A stretch of 64,000 nt of DNA. Source: Rhizomys pruinosus (taxonomy: Eukaryota > Chordata > Mammalia > Rodentia > Spalacidae). Numbering within the stretch: position 1 is the stretch's first letter; each line of letters starts with the position of its first letter. Position numbers and translations under genes: made by a program. The notes under the pieces are model-generated. The model saw nothing but the letters and a program-made list of their open reading frames with translations. It was not told the DNA's origin and searched no databases. The stretch covers positions 350,140-414,139 of the forward strand of contig VZQC01006589.1 of assembly GCA_009823505.1 (NCBI GenBank), given 5' to 3'. Below are positions 46,762 to 57,105 of the stretch, piece by piece.

Positions 46762-47870
46762 AATCCCGACGTCTTTCTTAATCCCCTTCATAATCACGTT
46801 CTTGCCAAGAGATGTTGTTCTGCCATCAGCTTCAAGGAGTAAGCTCTCTACCAACAGCCTAGCTTTATTTTATCATTTGTTTTCTGGGTACAGGAAATTG
46901 CTACTTAAGTTTCCATTGACTCTTTGCCAAGTAACCTTTAAACCAAGACATGTATGTAATTTCCTGATTAATTAAAAGTATTAACTTCATCAATCTTAGT
47001 TCTTGACCAAATCCAAAGCTTCCAGGCATAATCCAGATAAAGAATACATTGCACACAGCTGGGAGAATTCAAATTCTAATTTATATAGCCTTGAGTAACA
47101 ATTAAAGAAAGAGAAAGGACAATGGGTCTACTATAGTCATCTAAGAGGAAGGGCTCAAAACAGAAAATTAACAGATTCAGTCTACATCCACCTGACAGAA
47201 GACAGCCACTGTGCTAGGAGCCAAAGGCCGCTCCCCTAGAGTGTTCTGCTGAAACTGGAAAATGTTACCAAAGAATGCAAGCAATCATAACAGAACCTAA
47301 ATGATCAGAACATTTGAGGACTTCACCATTACATTATTCCATTCTGTGGGACAGTGCCATGTAACTAGGAACATGAGCACGGGATGAATACTTTAAACCC
47401 ACATTACAAGGTCTGTTATTTGGGGCATCCAAAAGTGTGAAGCTCTAAGGATAAGCAGGTTTACTACCCTTAATAAGAAAGAATATTTTACAACTTAGGT
47501 CTTATAAACCAGTCCAAACTGGCTACTATTTTAGCATGAATACTTCCTAAACATCCAAATGTTACAAATGACTTTTTAGGTAACTTAGGAAGATGGAGTC
47601 ATTCGCTGTTGCCCACATTTGCTTTACATAAAATCTGTAGAGCAATAACTTTGGGATTGACACATACAAATGTTCTCTATAATTTCTCTGTTGTACAGTA
47701 TCACCTTGTAGCATTCTCTTTAAGATGATTTAACGTAAAAATTATGTTTGCTTCCCAAGTTAATCATATATAGTCACCCAAAACAACATGGGTGAATTTG
47801 ATGAAATCTGTGCCTTGACTCCACCCTATAGTTATGTATAATACAACTGTCTTCTGGAGACTCATACGCT
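46762..47870. other. unique intronic sequence
   Basis: About 1.1 kb without a recognised repeat. Confidence 0.45.
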
Positions 47871-49430
47871 AAAAAAAGGTGGGGGGATACAGAAAGACAT
47901 AAAACCTTTTCATCAAACCCTTTCAATTCAAATCTTAAAATAACTATGGGAAAAGACTTGTTTGTTCCAACAGGACAAAAACGTCACCAACTTAAAGACT
48001 GAGAAAGAAAAGACTTACAGGTTTGGGCATTGAGTAGGAAGTCCAAAGTGGCAAGGCAAAGGCTGACCCCGGCTGCGAACCATTGAAAGGAAGAAAATCT
48101 TCAGATTGCCATAAACATTCGAACCCCTCTGTGGCCCCCACATGTAACAACTATTTATTAATTGAGTCCTGATGGAACTTACTTTCTAGGTGCCAAAAAG
48201 GTTCTGATATGAGAGACTTTCTTGCCCTTCCCCCCCATAGAACAAGGAGGAAAATAATGACGATATTGACGTCGTTCCCCAACTGTAAATTGGAGACAAC
48301 TATTGTTTTTATATAGGCATAATCTCTTATAAAACCGGTAAAACTGACTTTTTTTAATATAGACTACTAGAACATTTGGGAACTGTGGAAGGATTACTCT
48401 CTGTTCAGAAACAAATATAATACTAAAGTCCTAGGGCTATGCCACTCAGGCAAAATATATTAATACAGCAAAGCTCTAATATCAGCAATGGATTACTCAA
48501 CCAGGGGTTTGGCATGTTGGCCAAGGGGATCCAAGGCCCCACAAAAGGTAAGGGCTCCTTGCCTCTAAGTTGCGATACCTACAGGAGGAGAGGCAATAAG
48601 ACACTTGCTGCCGAAGACCTGACTTAACACGGGAGGGATGTATTGAGACCGCACATGCACATGTACAGAGAAGTTGGTCTCTGGAATGCCAAGAGAGTGT
48701 TACCAAAATGGCCACTAAACCAATAAAGCAAAATACGTGGTCTCCCTTGAGTCAAGCAAGACCCAACCGTCAGCACCAGATACACCTCACCTGCCGGAAA
48801 TACTGTGCAGCAGAGACATCCATGGTGCCTGATTTTCCCAAATCTAATTGGCTATTGGCTCTCTCCTTGGAGAAATAACCCATGGCTTGATGCCACAAAG
48901 CTTACATCCTCTACAGGTTAGGGAGATGATATAAGCCACAGTAAGACCCTGTCACCCTGTCATATTTAACAGGGGGGAAAAATGTAATTTTCATGCGAAT
49001 TAACATATCAAAACATGTGTCTATGCTAAAGTAACCTACCATAACTATTAGTGCTGCTTAAATACCCTATATATCTAATTGCTCTGTTCTTCATTAGTAG
49101 GATCGAAAGGTTTATTCCTGGATCATATCACTGTCAGCCCATGAAAGGAAACAGCCAGAATGACCAGAGTTCCAAGTCAACAGCTCCAGGAGAGGAGTGC
49201 GATCTGGTGTACCTCTCATTCCCACCTGTGCCCCTTTTCTTAAGGCCTAGGGAACAACCTGCGGAGGAGGGGGAGTGGTAGAATGCAAGAGCTGTGATTT
49301 GGCGGTGAATGTTGAAACTACAATAATATAGAGTGGACACTCATTGAATCAACTTGATTGAACAAACAACCTGTCACCCCCCACTGGAATGGTGCGGGCT
49401 GTAGCGGGGTTTTGGCACAACATCCTGCAG
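47871..49430. other. unclassified segment leading into an L1 3' end
   Basis: It begins near 'gctaaaaaaaggtgggggga' and contains a non-SINE, non-microsatellite sequence of rather even composition. It leads without a break into a recognised L1 3' end at about 49431. The part from about 49230 ('cctagggaacaacctgcgga', 'agtggtagaatgcaagagct') resembles older rodent L1 3'UTRs. The rest could be the 3' part of an unfamiliar L1 or LTR element, or unique DNA. No coding domain was recognised. Confidence 0.35.
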
Positions 49431-49645
49431 ATATGTTTTGCATGAAGGAAGCTGGTGAACTCATGGATTATCACTTTAAGCTAAAAATGAAAAAAAAAAA
49501 CTGAGAGAAAGATGCAGGACAGTATATAGCAGAATGCCAGTGATTTGGGATGGAGTGGGGGGGGGGGGAAATGGGAAATAAGCCTGAAACTGGAATTGGA
49601 AAAAAATGTATGAAATGCACAAAGTATCATAAAAACTAAATTAAA
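49431..49645 (+). mobile_element. L1 3'-terminal fragment
   Basis: 'catgaaggaagctggtgaac' and 'gagagaaagatgcaggacag' are followed by a 14-G tract at about 49557-49568 and 'gaaatgcacaaagtatcata'. It is the same terminal segment as at 1375-1592 but has several extra bases. Confidence 0.78.
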
Positions 49646-49665
49646 AAAAAGAAATTACAAAGGTA

Positions 49666-49945
49666 GGGCTGGATTAGATGGCCTAGAGGTTAAGAGCGCC
49701 GACCGCTCTTTACAGAGGACCCGGCGTACGCATCCCCAGCACCCACATGGCGGCCGAGGAACCGTCGAACTCCAATTCAGGAGAACTCCAGTTTCCAGGG
49801 AAATCCGACACCCTCTTCTGACCCTCCGCAGCATTGCACGACACCGGGTGCACAAACTTCATGCAGACAGTACATTGATACACACTCAGAAATAAATAAA
49901 AAAAAAAAAAAAAAAAAAAAAAACCCTTAAAAAAAAAAAAAAAAA
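49666..49945 (+). repeat. B2/B3-class SINE, internal-duplication subfamily
   Basis: Sense. GAAATTACAAAGGTA (49651-49665) and the same with one change (49946-49960) flank it. It is CpG-rich yet has many single-base insertions, and a 40-bp A-rich tail. Confidence 0.95.
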
Positions 49946-50007
49946 GAAATTACGAAGGTAGAACAAAGATATTCCAGGCACCCTTCCCCCAGTTTCTCCC
50001 AAGTTTA

Positions 50008-50144
50008 AAAAAGATAGGATCTTACTTTGTACTCTAGGCTGCCCTGCAACTCTATGTAAAATCATATTGGCTTTGGGCTCACAGAGATCCACCTGCCTCT
50101 ACCTCCTGAGCGCTGGGGTTAAAGGAATGTGTCAGCGTACCCAG
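50008..50144 (-). repeat. B1 SINE, divergent
   Basis: Antisense. It has 'ataggatcttactttgtact' at the tail side and 'cagcgtacccagctc' at the head. Confidence 0.82.
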
Positions 50145-50930
50145 CTCAAGGTTATATCTTATGTAATTAGAGTATCTCATTAAACCAAATTTTTATGTTG
50201 GTACATTCTGTTTGCAGAATCCAGTACTACTTTATCACACACATACTGATTTTTCTAACTCTATTATAATCAAGATTCAAAATGATTAAAAACAAGTTCA
50301 CTTGTATTCTTTCATATAAGAATTCATTATACTTTCTAATAGAGGGTCCCAGGTAACTTATCCTACAAAACAGTGAATAATTATTGGAAATGATTAATAT
50401 ATAGAAAATTGTTACCCAGAAAATCTCCATGCATATTTGTCAAAGTGAAATTCCAGTCAACATACAAAGTATACCACAGAAAACCATTTTCCTGTGTAGA
50501 TGAGTGACTAGGTCATCATTTAATAACCTTCCCCAACATAGAATGAACAAGCATTTAGTACAAAGCTAATGAAAGCCAACTTGCTGATAAATGTACCACT
50601 CCAAAAATCTGACTATTGAAAGTTCTAGACTATCATATGTGCATATCTCATTTTTCAGGCAAGACAGAATACTTCACATATGTCCTTTAATCCCAGAGGC
50701 TATCATAAACAAAGAGCTCATTGATAAATACACACCAGCAAACAAATCATCGAGAATACAGCAAGCCGAGGCTACTGTAGAGCTGATTTTTCCAAACAAG
50801 GACAAAAAGAATGGCAAACCACAATCTTGAGGACCCTCGCTTCAAAGAAGAAGTATTTGATCTCACACAAGATACACTCATGCAAACGCACAGGCCTGTG
50901 TGCAGAGACTCTCTTGTCGGAGCAGCTTAC
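50145..50930. other. intronic sequence downstream of the exon
   Basis: No repeat recognised. On the minus strand this is the intron that follows the RBMS-family exon. Confidence 0.55.
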
Positions 50931-51022
50931 CTTGGCCATCTGCGCTTGCACGCCATTTGCCTTCAAGGATGCTACCGCCTTTTGTGCAGCTGCAGGACTG
51001 TCAAAATCTACAAAACCATAAC
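50931..51022 (-). CDS. Rbms3: internal exon of an RBMS-family RNA-binding protein, likely Rbms3
   Basis: A 92-bp exon on the minus strand. It starts with the last two bases of a Gly codon and reads [18 protein letters not shown], then [12 protein letters not shown], ending on a codon boundary. This is the second half of RRM1. With the split Gly it gives the core of the RNP1 motif (G-Y-G-F-V-D-F), whose aromatic residues stack on RNA bases. RBMS proteins bind A/U-rich single-stranded nucleic acid, and RBMS3 is a largely cytoplasmic regulator of mRNA stability. Splice signals are good: on the minus strand 'ttttgttattttgcag' precedes the exon, a branch-point-like 'actaaac' lies further up, and 'gtaagc' follows it. 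The phase, with 2 nt completing a codon, is consistent with an internal exon. 'LKANGV' rather than 'LKASGV' is what I recall for RBMS3 versus RBMS1/RBMS2, so the paralogue is likely but not proven. A processed pseudogene is ruled out by the flanking splice sites. Confidence 0.9.
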
Positions 51023-51040
51023 CTGCAAAATAACAAAAGC
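51023..51040 (-). promoter_or_regulatory. splice acceptor of the RBMS-family exon
   Basis: Read on the minus strand, a T-rich stretch ends in 'gcag' immediately before the exon. The matching donor GTAAGC is at 50925-50930. Confidence 0.88.
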
Positions 51041-51384
51041 CAGTGTTTAGTCCTCGAAGACAGGCGTCTCTGTCACACTGAGGAGCACAGGCCTAGTGGG
51101 ATCAGAATTCATTTCTTCTGAACAGAACTGGGGTGGACATGAAGGCTCTCACCTCAGTGTTCCTCAGTGCTTTGAGACACACCCCAGTATCTTTAGATCA
51201 TTTCCTAGAGCACAGTGGTCAGGGTATGTGCAGACTGTAACAGGCTTTACAGAAACTTGAAAGTTAAGACAATACATTGCTTCACAATGCTTTTTTTTTT
51301 CTTCTTCAAGGAAATTTCTCCTAGAGGGAGGAGAATAAAATCTTGGAAAATCTTCAAGGAATTTCTATCTCAAAATTTCATTTT

Positions 51385-51960
51385 AAGCTGTTAATTGTCA
51401 ACTTGGGAAATGGAGCTCCAATCAAGCCTGCCTGGGGTTGTTTCCATTATGATGCTTGATATGAGAACACTCATTTTTTTTTAAAGGATTTGCTTATTTT
51501 TATGTTAGGTGTATGAGTGTTTTGCTAGTGTGTCTGTAAGTGCATCATGACTATGCTATACCCATGAAGGCCAGAAGTGGGTGTCAGATCCACTGGACCT
51601 GAAGTTGTAGACAGATGGTTGTTAGCTGCCTGTGGATGCTGGGAACAAAACTTAGGTCCTCTGCATAATGGCAGAGCCATCTGTCCAACTCCACGACTCA
51701 TCTTAACTGTGGCTGGGTCCACCCCCTTGGAGGAGATCCTGGGATGTATAAAGTGGGGGAAGGAAAGAGAATAATTGCAAGCATTCACCACTCTGCATCC
51801 TGACTATAGATGTAATGGGACTAGCTGCTTCAAGTGACTGCTTGACTTTGACTGCCTCGACATGATAGACTGTACTTAGAACTTTCAGTCAGAATAAATC
51901 TATTCTTTCTTGAATTACTTTTTTTTCAGAGTAAATTATTATAACAACAGTAAAAGAAGC
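51385..51960 (+). repeat. MaLR-like LTR repeat, interrupted by a SINE
   Basis: The left part is 'ctgttaattgtcaacttggg'. The right part has 'gggatgtataaagtggggga' (TATA-like), 'catgatagactgtacttaga', 'cagaataaatctattc' (AATAAA) and the end 'aaaagaagctaagaca'. A SINE separates the halves. Confidence 0.7.
51476..51695 (-). repeat. B2/B3-class SINE, divergent
   Basis: Antisense, inside the LTR-like repeat. The body is 'aaggccagaagtgggtgtca' and the head 'agagccatctgtccaactcc'. No long target duplication could be read. Confidence 0.85.
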
Positions 51961-52286
51961 TAAGACACTAAGGTATAAAAGCAACTGCAATAGTGCCTGT
52001 CACAATGTAGGTATTTGATAGATACACAGATACACGTAGGCTGTACAAATGAATAAAGGTTGTGTGTGAGAGGCTGGGCTTGAATCTAGTTCAACTTGAC
52101 CACTAAGCCCATGCTTCTTCACTATTGGACCTTGTTTCTCTTGATGACATCTCAAACAATTTTTAGAATACTTTGGAAGTTATTTAACTTATAAATACTC
52201 AAGCCTATACAAATAAATGACAGTTGGCTATCTTGCTTATTTTGGACACTGGGATATTACCTGAGATAGGTAGGAGTTGCATCTTT

Positions 52287-52510
52287 GGGGGCTGAGAGAT
52301 GGCTCAACAGTTACAAGCACTAGCTGATCATGCAGAGGACCCACTTTCGATTCCCAGAACCTACGTAGCAGCTAACAATTGCCCATAACTACAGTTTCAG
52401 AGGAGCCAATGCCCTTTACTGACCTCCTAGGGCATTGCACTACACAGGTGCACCCACCCACATGCAGTCAATAGACTTACACATATAAAATAAAAATAAT
52501 AAATAAAATA
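52287..52510 (+). repeat. B2/B3-class SINE
   Basis: Sense. The head is 'gggggctgagagatggctca' and the tail is AAATAATAAATAAAA. It is tail-to-tail with the next copy. Confidence 0.92.
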
Positions 52511-52747
52511 CTTTTATTTTTATCTTTTTATTTTACTATTTTTATTTTGTATGTGTGAGTGTATCGTCTGCACAAGTTTAAGGGCACCTGTGTTGTGCAA
52601 TGCCCATGGAGGTCATAAGTGGGCATCTGATGCCCAGGAATTGTAGTTACAGATGGTTGTTAGCCACCATGTGAATGCTGGGAATTGAGCCCAAGCCTCT
52701 GCAAGAACAGGCAATACTCTTAATCCCTGAGCTCTCTCTCCAGCCCC
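52511..52747 (-). repeat. B2/B3-class SINE
   Basis: Antisense, with its T-rich tail joined to the A-rich tail of the previous copy. The head is 'gctctctctccagcccc'. Confidence 0.91.
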
Positions 52748-52850
52748 AATAATAATAATATAGTATTTTTAAAAGGAAGTGTATCTTTGCTTCTGTTTGT
52801 GTTCTTGTGTGATTGTATATAAATGGTGAGGTAAAAAAATATATTAGAGG

Positions 52851-53070
52851 GGCTGGAGAGATGGCTCAGTGGTTAAGAGCACCGACTACTCTTGCAGAGG
52901 AGCTGGGTTCGATTCCCAGCACCCACATGGCAGTGAGAACCATCTTTAACTCCAGTTCCAGGGAATATGACACCCTCTTTTGAACTCCGAAGCATTACAC
53001 GACATGGGTGCACCTACCCACATGCAGACAGTACACTCATACACATTAAAAAGAAAAAAAAAAGAAAAAA
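52851..53070 (+). repeat. B2/B3-class SINE
   Basis: A fairly young sense copy. Imperfect target copies 'aaatatattaga' and 'aaatacactaga' lie at its left and right. Confidence 0.94.
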
Positions 53071-53184
53071 AATACACTAGATAAGACAAGACAATGAAGA
53101 GAAAATCTTCATGCACTCAAAGTAGTGGCTATTAGTCCAGCCTAATAGCAGTGTCAGCTGCCAAGAACTTTTAAAAATATAAAT

Positions 53185-53345
53185 CCTCAAAGGGGTGAGC
53201 TGGCGCATGCCTGAGTCCAATGCTTAGCTATAGGAGAATCAGGAGTTCAAGATCAGGTTTGAATCAGGAGTCAAAGGTCAAGCTTGGCTACATATTCAAT
53301 TTAAAGCCAGCCTGGGATACTTGAAATCCTGCCTTAAAAACAAAA
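53185..53345 (+). repeat. old B1/B4-like SINE
   Basis: 'gagctggcgcatgcctgagt' and 'agccagcctgggatacttga' are B1-like. An internal segment around 'aatcaggagt' is duplicated (about 53227 and 53264). Confidence 0.6.
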
Positions 53346-53392
53346 CAAAATAACAACAGCAGCCTGTGTGTGTGTGTCGCGGGGGGGGGTTC

Positions 53393-53772
53393 GTGATTTG
53401 AATGAGAAATGTCTACACCATAAGCACATGTTTCTGAACACTTGCTCCTAGCTAGTGGAACATTTGTGAGACTGTTATGCAGTTATGAGTGGAGCTTTGC
53501 TGGAGGAAGCATGTTCTTGGGGGAACAGACTTTGAGAGTTTACTGCCTCTCTGCACTTATAGTTTCCTCTCTGTGCTTCTGGTATGCAGATGAAATATGA
53601 TCCATCAGCTTCCTGTTCCTGCTGCCATGCCTCCCCTGCCTACTTCCATGCACCCCCCCACCATGAAGGATCCTATCTTTCTCGAACGTAAGCCAAAATA
53701 AACCCTTGCTTCCCCCCCAAGTTGATTTCATGAAGAGATTTTATCACAGCAACAGAAAAGATACTAATGCAT
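53393..53772 (+). repeat. ORR1-like MaLR solo LTR
   Basis: It starts 'gtgatttgaatgagaaatgt', has 'gctttgctggaggaagcatg' and 'ctgctgccatgcctcccctg', then 'gtaagccaaaataaaccctt' (AATAAA), and ends 'aacagaaaagatactaatgc'. This order is that of ORR1-type MaLR LTRs of rodents. No internal region follows, so it is a solo LTR. Confidence 0.78.
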
Positions 53773-54780
53773 ACATACATATATACATGCATGATCTAAG
53801 TATACATAATGTATAAAAATAATATATATGATGTACATAATACATAGTTATTTATAGACTCCATATATGTGTATGTGTACACTCACACACATACACACAT
53901 ACAAACACACACACAGAGTTCCTGAAAAGGCTACAGACATAACCTATACCTCTTCTTATCTGTGAAGACAAGGTCTTCCTAGTACTTTGGAGCTTGCGTT
54001 TTTCAGGAGTGACAAGGTCTACCACTGAGGCAAATGCACTACCCAAGTGATGTGACCTCCCTCCACCCCCATCACCAAAGAAGAGTGTGAGGGAATTCAA
54101 TTACCAAGTTGTTTCTTTTAATTAACTTTTTAATTTTCTCCCCTCGAATTCCGTCTTCTTCTTCTCCATCCCAGCATGTCATCCTAAAATGAACTTGTTA
54201 CACAGCAGTGTACTATAAAATGTTCTTGAAAAGCTAGCCAGGGAAGCTGAAAAGTTTGTGTTTCTAATCCAAAAGGAAGTCTGTTTTGTAAGTACTGTTA
54301 ATTCTCTTTCTACAAAATTCATACTATGTGGGTAATATGAGCATTGATTGCCACCAGTAAGATAAGTAAGATTAAAGAATAAAAGAACCTGAAAATAGAA
54401 AAGTCAAGAGCTGGAGTTAGAGAGAGAGACTCATAAAACTCTAAATTAGGACATTGATACCCATGTGGTAGGTGCTGTTCTGAATGCTAAACAGACTAAC
54501 ACATAATGAAAGCTTTTTGCTCCTTGTGATAATGGTCCCTTGTTCATTATATGAGAAAACCAAGGCATAGGCAAGCTCAGCGCCTGAACTCAGAGGCCAT
54601 TGTGGGAAGATTAAGTTTGAATTGCAGGCTTCTTCTCAACTAGCATGCCTCAGGGCACCATGTGGATGAGAGTCAAGGGATTTCTCTGACCCCACTCCAA
54701 GGAGGAGCAAACAACGTAGCCAGCCTAGGTGTGTGATGCTGGGTGGGGCAACGGTGTGCAGTGGTGCGGAGTTGGGGGCC
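53773..54780. other. unique intronic sequence
   Basis: No repeat recognised apart from a short TA/CA-rich patch at 53770-53915. Confidence 0.45.
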
Positions 54781-54784
54781 TATG

Positions 54785-54822
54785 ATTGGTCCTGGGAACT
54801 GATGTCATTTGGTTTATAAAAA
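54785..54822 (+). promoter_or_regulatory. promoter-like cluster: inverted CCAAT, CRE-like site, TATA
   Basis: ATTGG (an inverted CCAAT box) is at 54785-54789, TGATGTCA (a CRE variant) at 54800-54807, and TTTATAAAAA at 54813-54822. The order is that of a compact promoter on the + strand, opposite to the exon's gene. It may belong to an unrecognised LTR or be chance. No transcript is known from the sequence. Confidence 0.3.
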
Positions 54823-55486
54823 CAGGCTGTAGCAAGGAGTAAATTTGAATTTTCAAGTAACATCAGCACGGAATTCCTGGCCGTCATTTTTATTAATTAT
54901 TGCATGCATACAGGCCAAGGTAGGCCTGCATTTCGGGTGGCCAGTGGGTTGGGAAGAGGTTCCTGTGCGGACCACCAATCTGGGTAGCTGGTGTTGTGAG
55001 TGGACATAGGCTGAAGATAGGCCAACAGCCATCAACCTGGAAATTCCTGTCCAGGTTCAGCAGTGTCTGGGCAGGTGGGAAGTCATGGCCAATAGTGGAA
55101 CACGTGTCTCGTGGGTCCAGGCTAAGGGCCTGAGTTGGAAGTACCAACCAGGCTGGGCTATGGGAAGTAGCCAGCTGGTCTCTGCACGTAGAGACCAGCT
55201 CCCTACAGCAGCTGCTAACAGGTACTGTGTCCCCTTCCCCTTAGCAGGCCTTGTGGTCCCTGTTGGGCACAAGAGGAAAGCTTCCTACAGGCCATTAGTT
55301 GTAAGAGCTCTGTTTCTATAGGAACTGCGACTACATAGACCTTCTCCAGTACACCACACAACAAGCTGATTTAGAGACCCACTCTGTAAACTATTTCTGG
55401 AAACCTCTGGTACCTCCCACAGGGAGGACTTCAGTCTTGAAATTTGAAGTTAGAAGGGGAACTAAAATAATTCTATGAAAGGATTC
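54823..55486. other. unclassified, relatively GC-rich segment
   Basis: Less AT-rich than its surroundings, without a repeat that I recognise. It contains the perfect inverted repeat at 55173-55200. Confidence 0.4.
55173..55200. other. perfect 11-bp inverted repeat
   Basis: AGCTGGTCTCT (55173-55183), loop GCACGT, then AGAGACCAGCT (55190-55200). It could form a stable hairpin in DNA or in RNA from either strand. Confidence 0.9.
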
Positions 55487-55717
55487 CGAGGCTGGAGCAA
55501 AGGCTGAACAGTTAAGATCACTGTTTGCTCTTTTAGAGAGCCAAGCTTCAGCTTCCAGTACCCACCTGGTGGCTCATGACCATGCCTAGCTCCAGTTCCA
55601 GAGAATCCGATACTCTCTTCTGGTCTCCACTGCCACTACTACATGGATACGGTGCACTTACACACATGAAAACAAAGAACTGATCGATGTAAAATAAGAA
55701 TAAATGAATAAATAAGA
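55487..55717 (+). repeat. old B2/B3-class SINE
   Basis: The sense head 'aggctggagcaaaggctgaa' and the tail 'aataaatgaataaataag'. Confidence 0.85.
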
Positions 55718-55986
55718 TTCATTCTGCCTCACTCGTTTGTGTGTTCCTTCATGGAGGAGCTGGGCATGTAACGAGCTCTGCATGGGAGGTGTGAACAAGA
55801 CCAGTGTTGGCCTTTGTTCATCTAGAGACTCATAGTGAAAGATGTATGTCAGGCACTCCATCCAGCACCATATATGACATGTATGTGGAAAACAACAGTC
55901 TTAGATCTTGCTCTTAGGCAACTCAGAGATTAACTTGAAGGAAACAGCCATACAATGTATCTGCAACTATATAAAGATATGTTTTC

Positions 55987-56270
55987 GGGGCAGGAGAGAT
56001 GGCTCACCTGTTAAGAACGCTGACTGCTCCTGCAGAGGGCCCCAGTTCAATTCTTAGCACCCACATGCCAGCTAAGAACTGTCTTTAAGCAAGGCATGGT
56101 GGCACATGCCTTTATTCCTAGCACTCGGGAGGCAGAGGCAGAGTTCAAGGCCAGCCTGGTCCACAGAGTGAGTTTTACAGCTGGAGCTACAGGGAGACCT
56201 TGTCTCAAAAAGACTAAATAAAAAAAATTAATTAAACTAAATAAATAAGTAATAAAAATTCAAAATTAAA
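55987..56270 (+). repeat. chimeric SINE: B2/B3 head fused to B1
   Basis: The first roughly 103 bp are a B2/B3 SINE head up to 'actgtctttaa'. A complete B1 follows at once ('gcaaggcatggtggcacatg' to 'gagaccttgtctcaaaaa') with an A-rich tail, and the missing B2/B3 half does not reappear. AAAGATATGTTTTC (55973-55986) and a copy with one change (56271-56284) flank the whole unit, so it seems to have inserted as one piece. Confidence 0.9.
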
Positions 56271-56284
56271 AAAGATATGCTTTC

Positions 56285-56750
56285 TTTTTTGAAAGAAAGG
56301 AGAAGAGAGAGGTGAAAGCATATGATATGGTGATTGTTCTTATTGAGCTTCAAGGAAACAGTGGGTGAAATTGTCTTTGTTTGTTTTTTGAAATGATCTC
56401 CATAGCTGAGTCTCTATGGTTGTGAAGGAGGTGGGTCAGAACAATGAGGAAGACTCAGATGCTGTTATGGCAATCCAGAAGAGAGGCAGCTGGCCAGTAA
56501 GTAGATGAGGGGTATGGAGGACGTTAGTGATATTTTGGATGCAGGATGAAGAGGACTCTGTGGTGGATTGATCAGGCTGGGAATAAGAGACGTACATGTG
56601 AAAAGGAGAAAAAAAGTGAGTGTCTCCATCAGCCACTGGCTGAAATAAAGAGGCTGGAGGAGGAGTAGTCAGGAGTGAATGGCAGCTTGAGACCCGTTGT
56701 GTCCAAAGAATCCAGAGAGAACCTACAGGGAGAAATCCAGTGCAGATGGA
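56285..56750. other. unique intronic sequence
   Basis: No recognised features. Confidence 0.4.
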
Positions 56751-56754
56751 TACT

Positions 56755-57105
56755 GTGATGGTAGGTTTAAAATGTCAGATCTCCTGGGTGGGCAGGGTCT
56801 TACTAAGGGGCTGTCCCGGCCAGGTCATCTATAGGCCAGTCCATGGGGAAATATAATTAACTGAGAAGGGAGGACAAAAGCATCGTGGGAGGCTCCAATC
56901 CCTAGGCAAGAGGGATCCTGAACCTGTACCAGTGAGGAAAGGTGCCGAGCCCAGCATGTCTGCAGGATTTGCTGTCTGTTCCTGATTATGGATGTGATCT
57001 GACCAGCTCCTTCAAGCTTCTGCCTTTGTGACTTCCTCACTCAAATGGGGTCTAAGTTGCTTTTGTCAAGGTATCTTCTCACATAACAGGAAGAAAACGA
57101 ACACA
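56755..57105 (+). repeat. MaLR-like LTR repeat
   Basis: 'ctcctgggtgggcagggtct', 'ttatggatgtgatctgacca' and 'gcttttgtcaaggtatcttc' are ordered as in the repeat at 51385-51960. Divergent. Confidence 0.6.
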
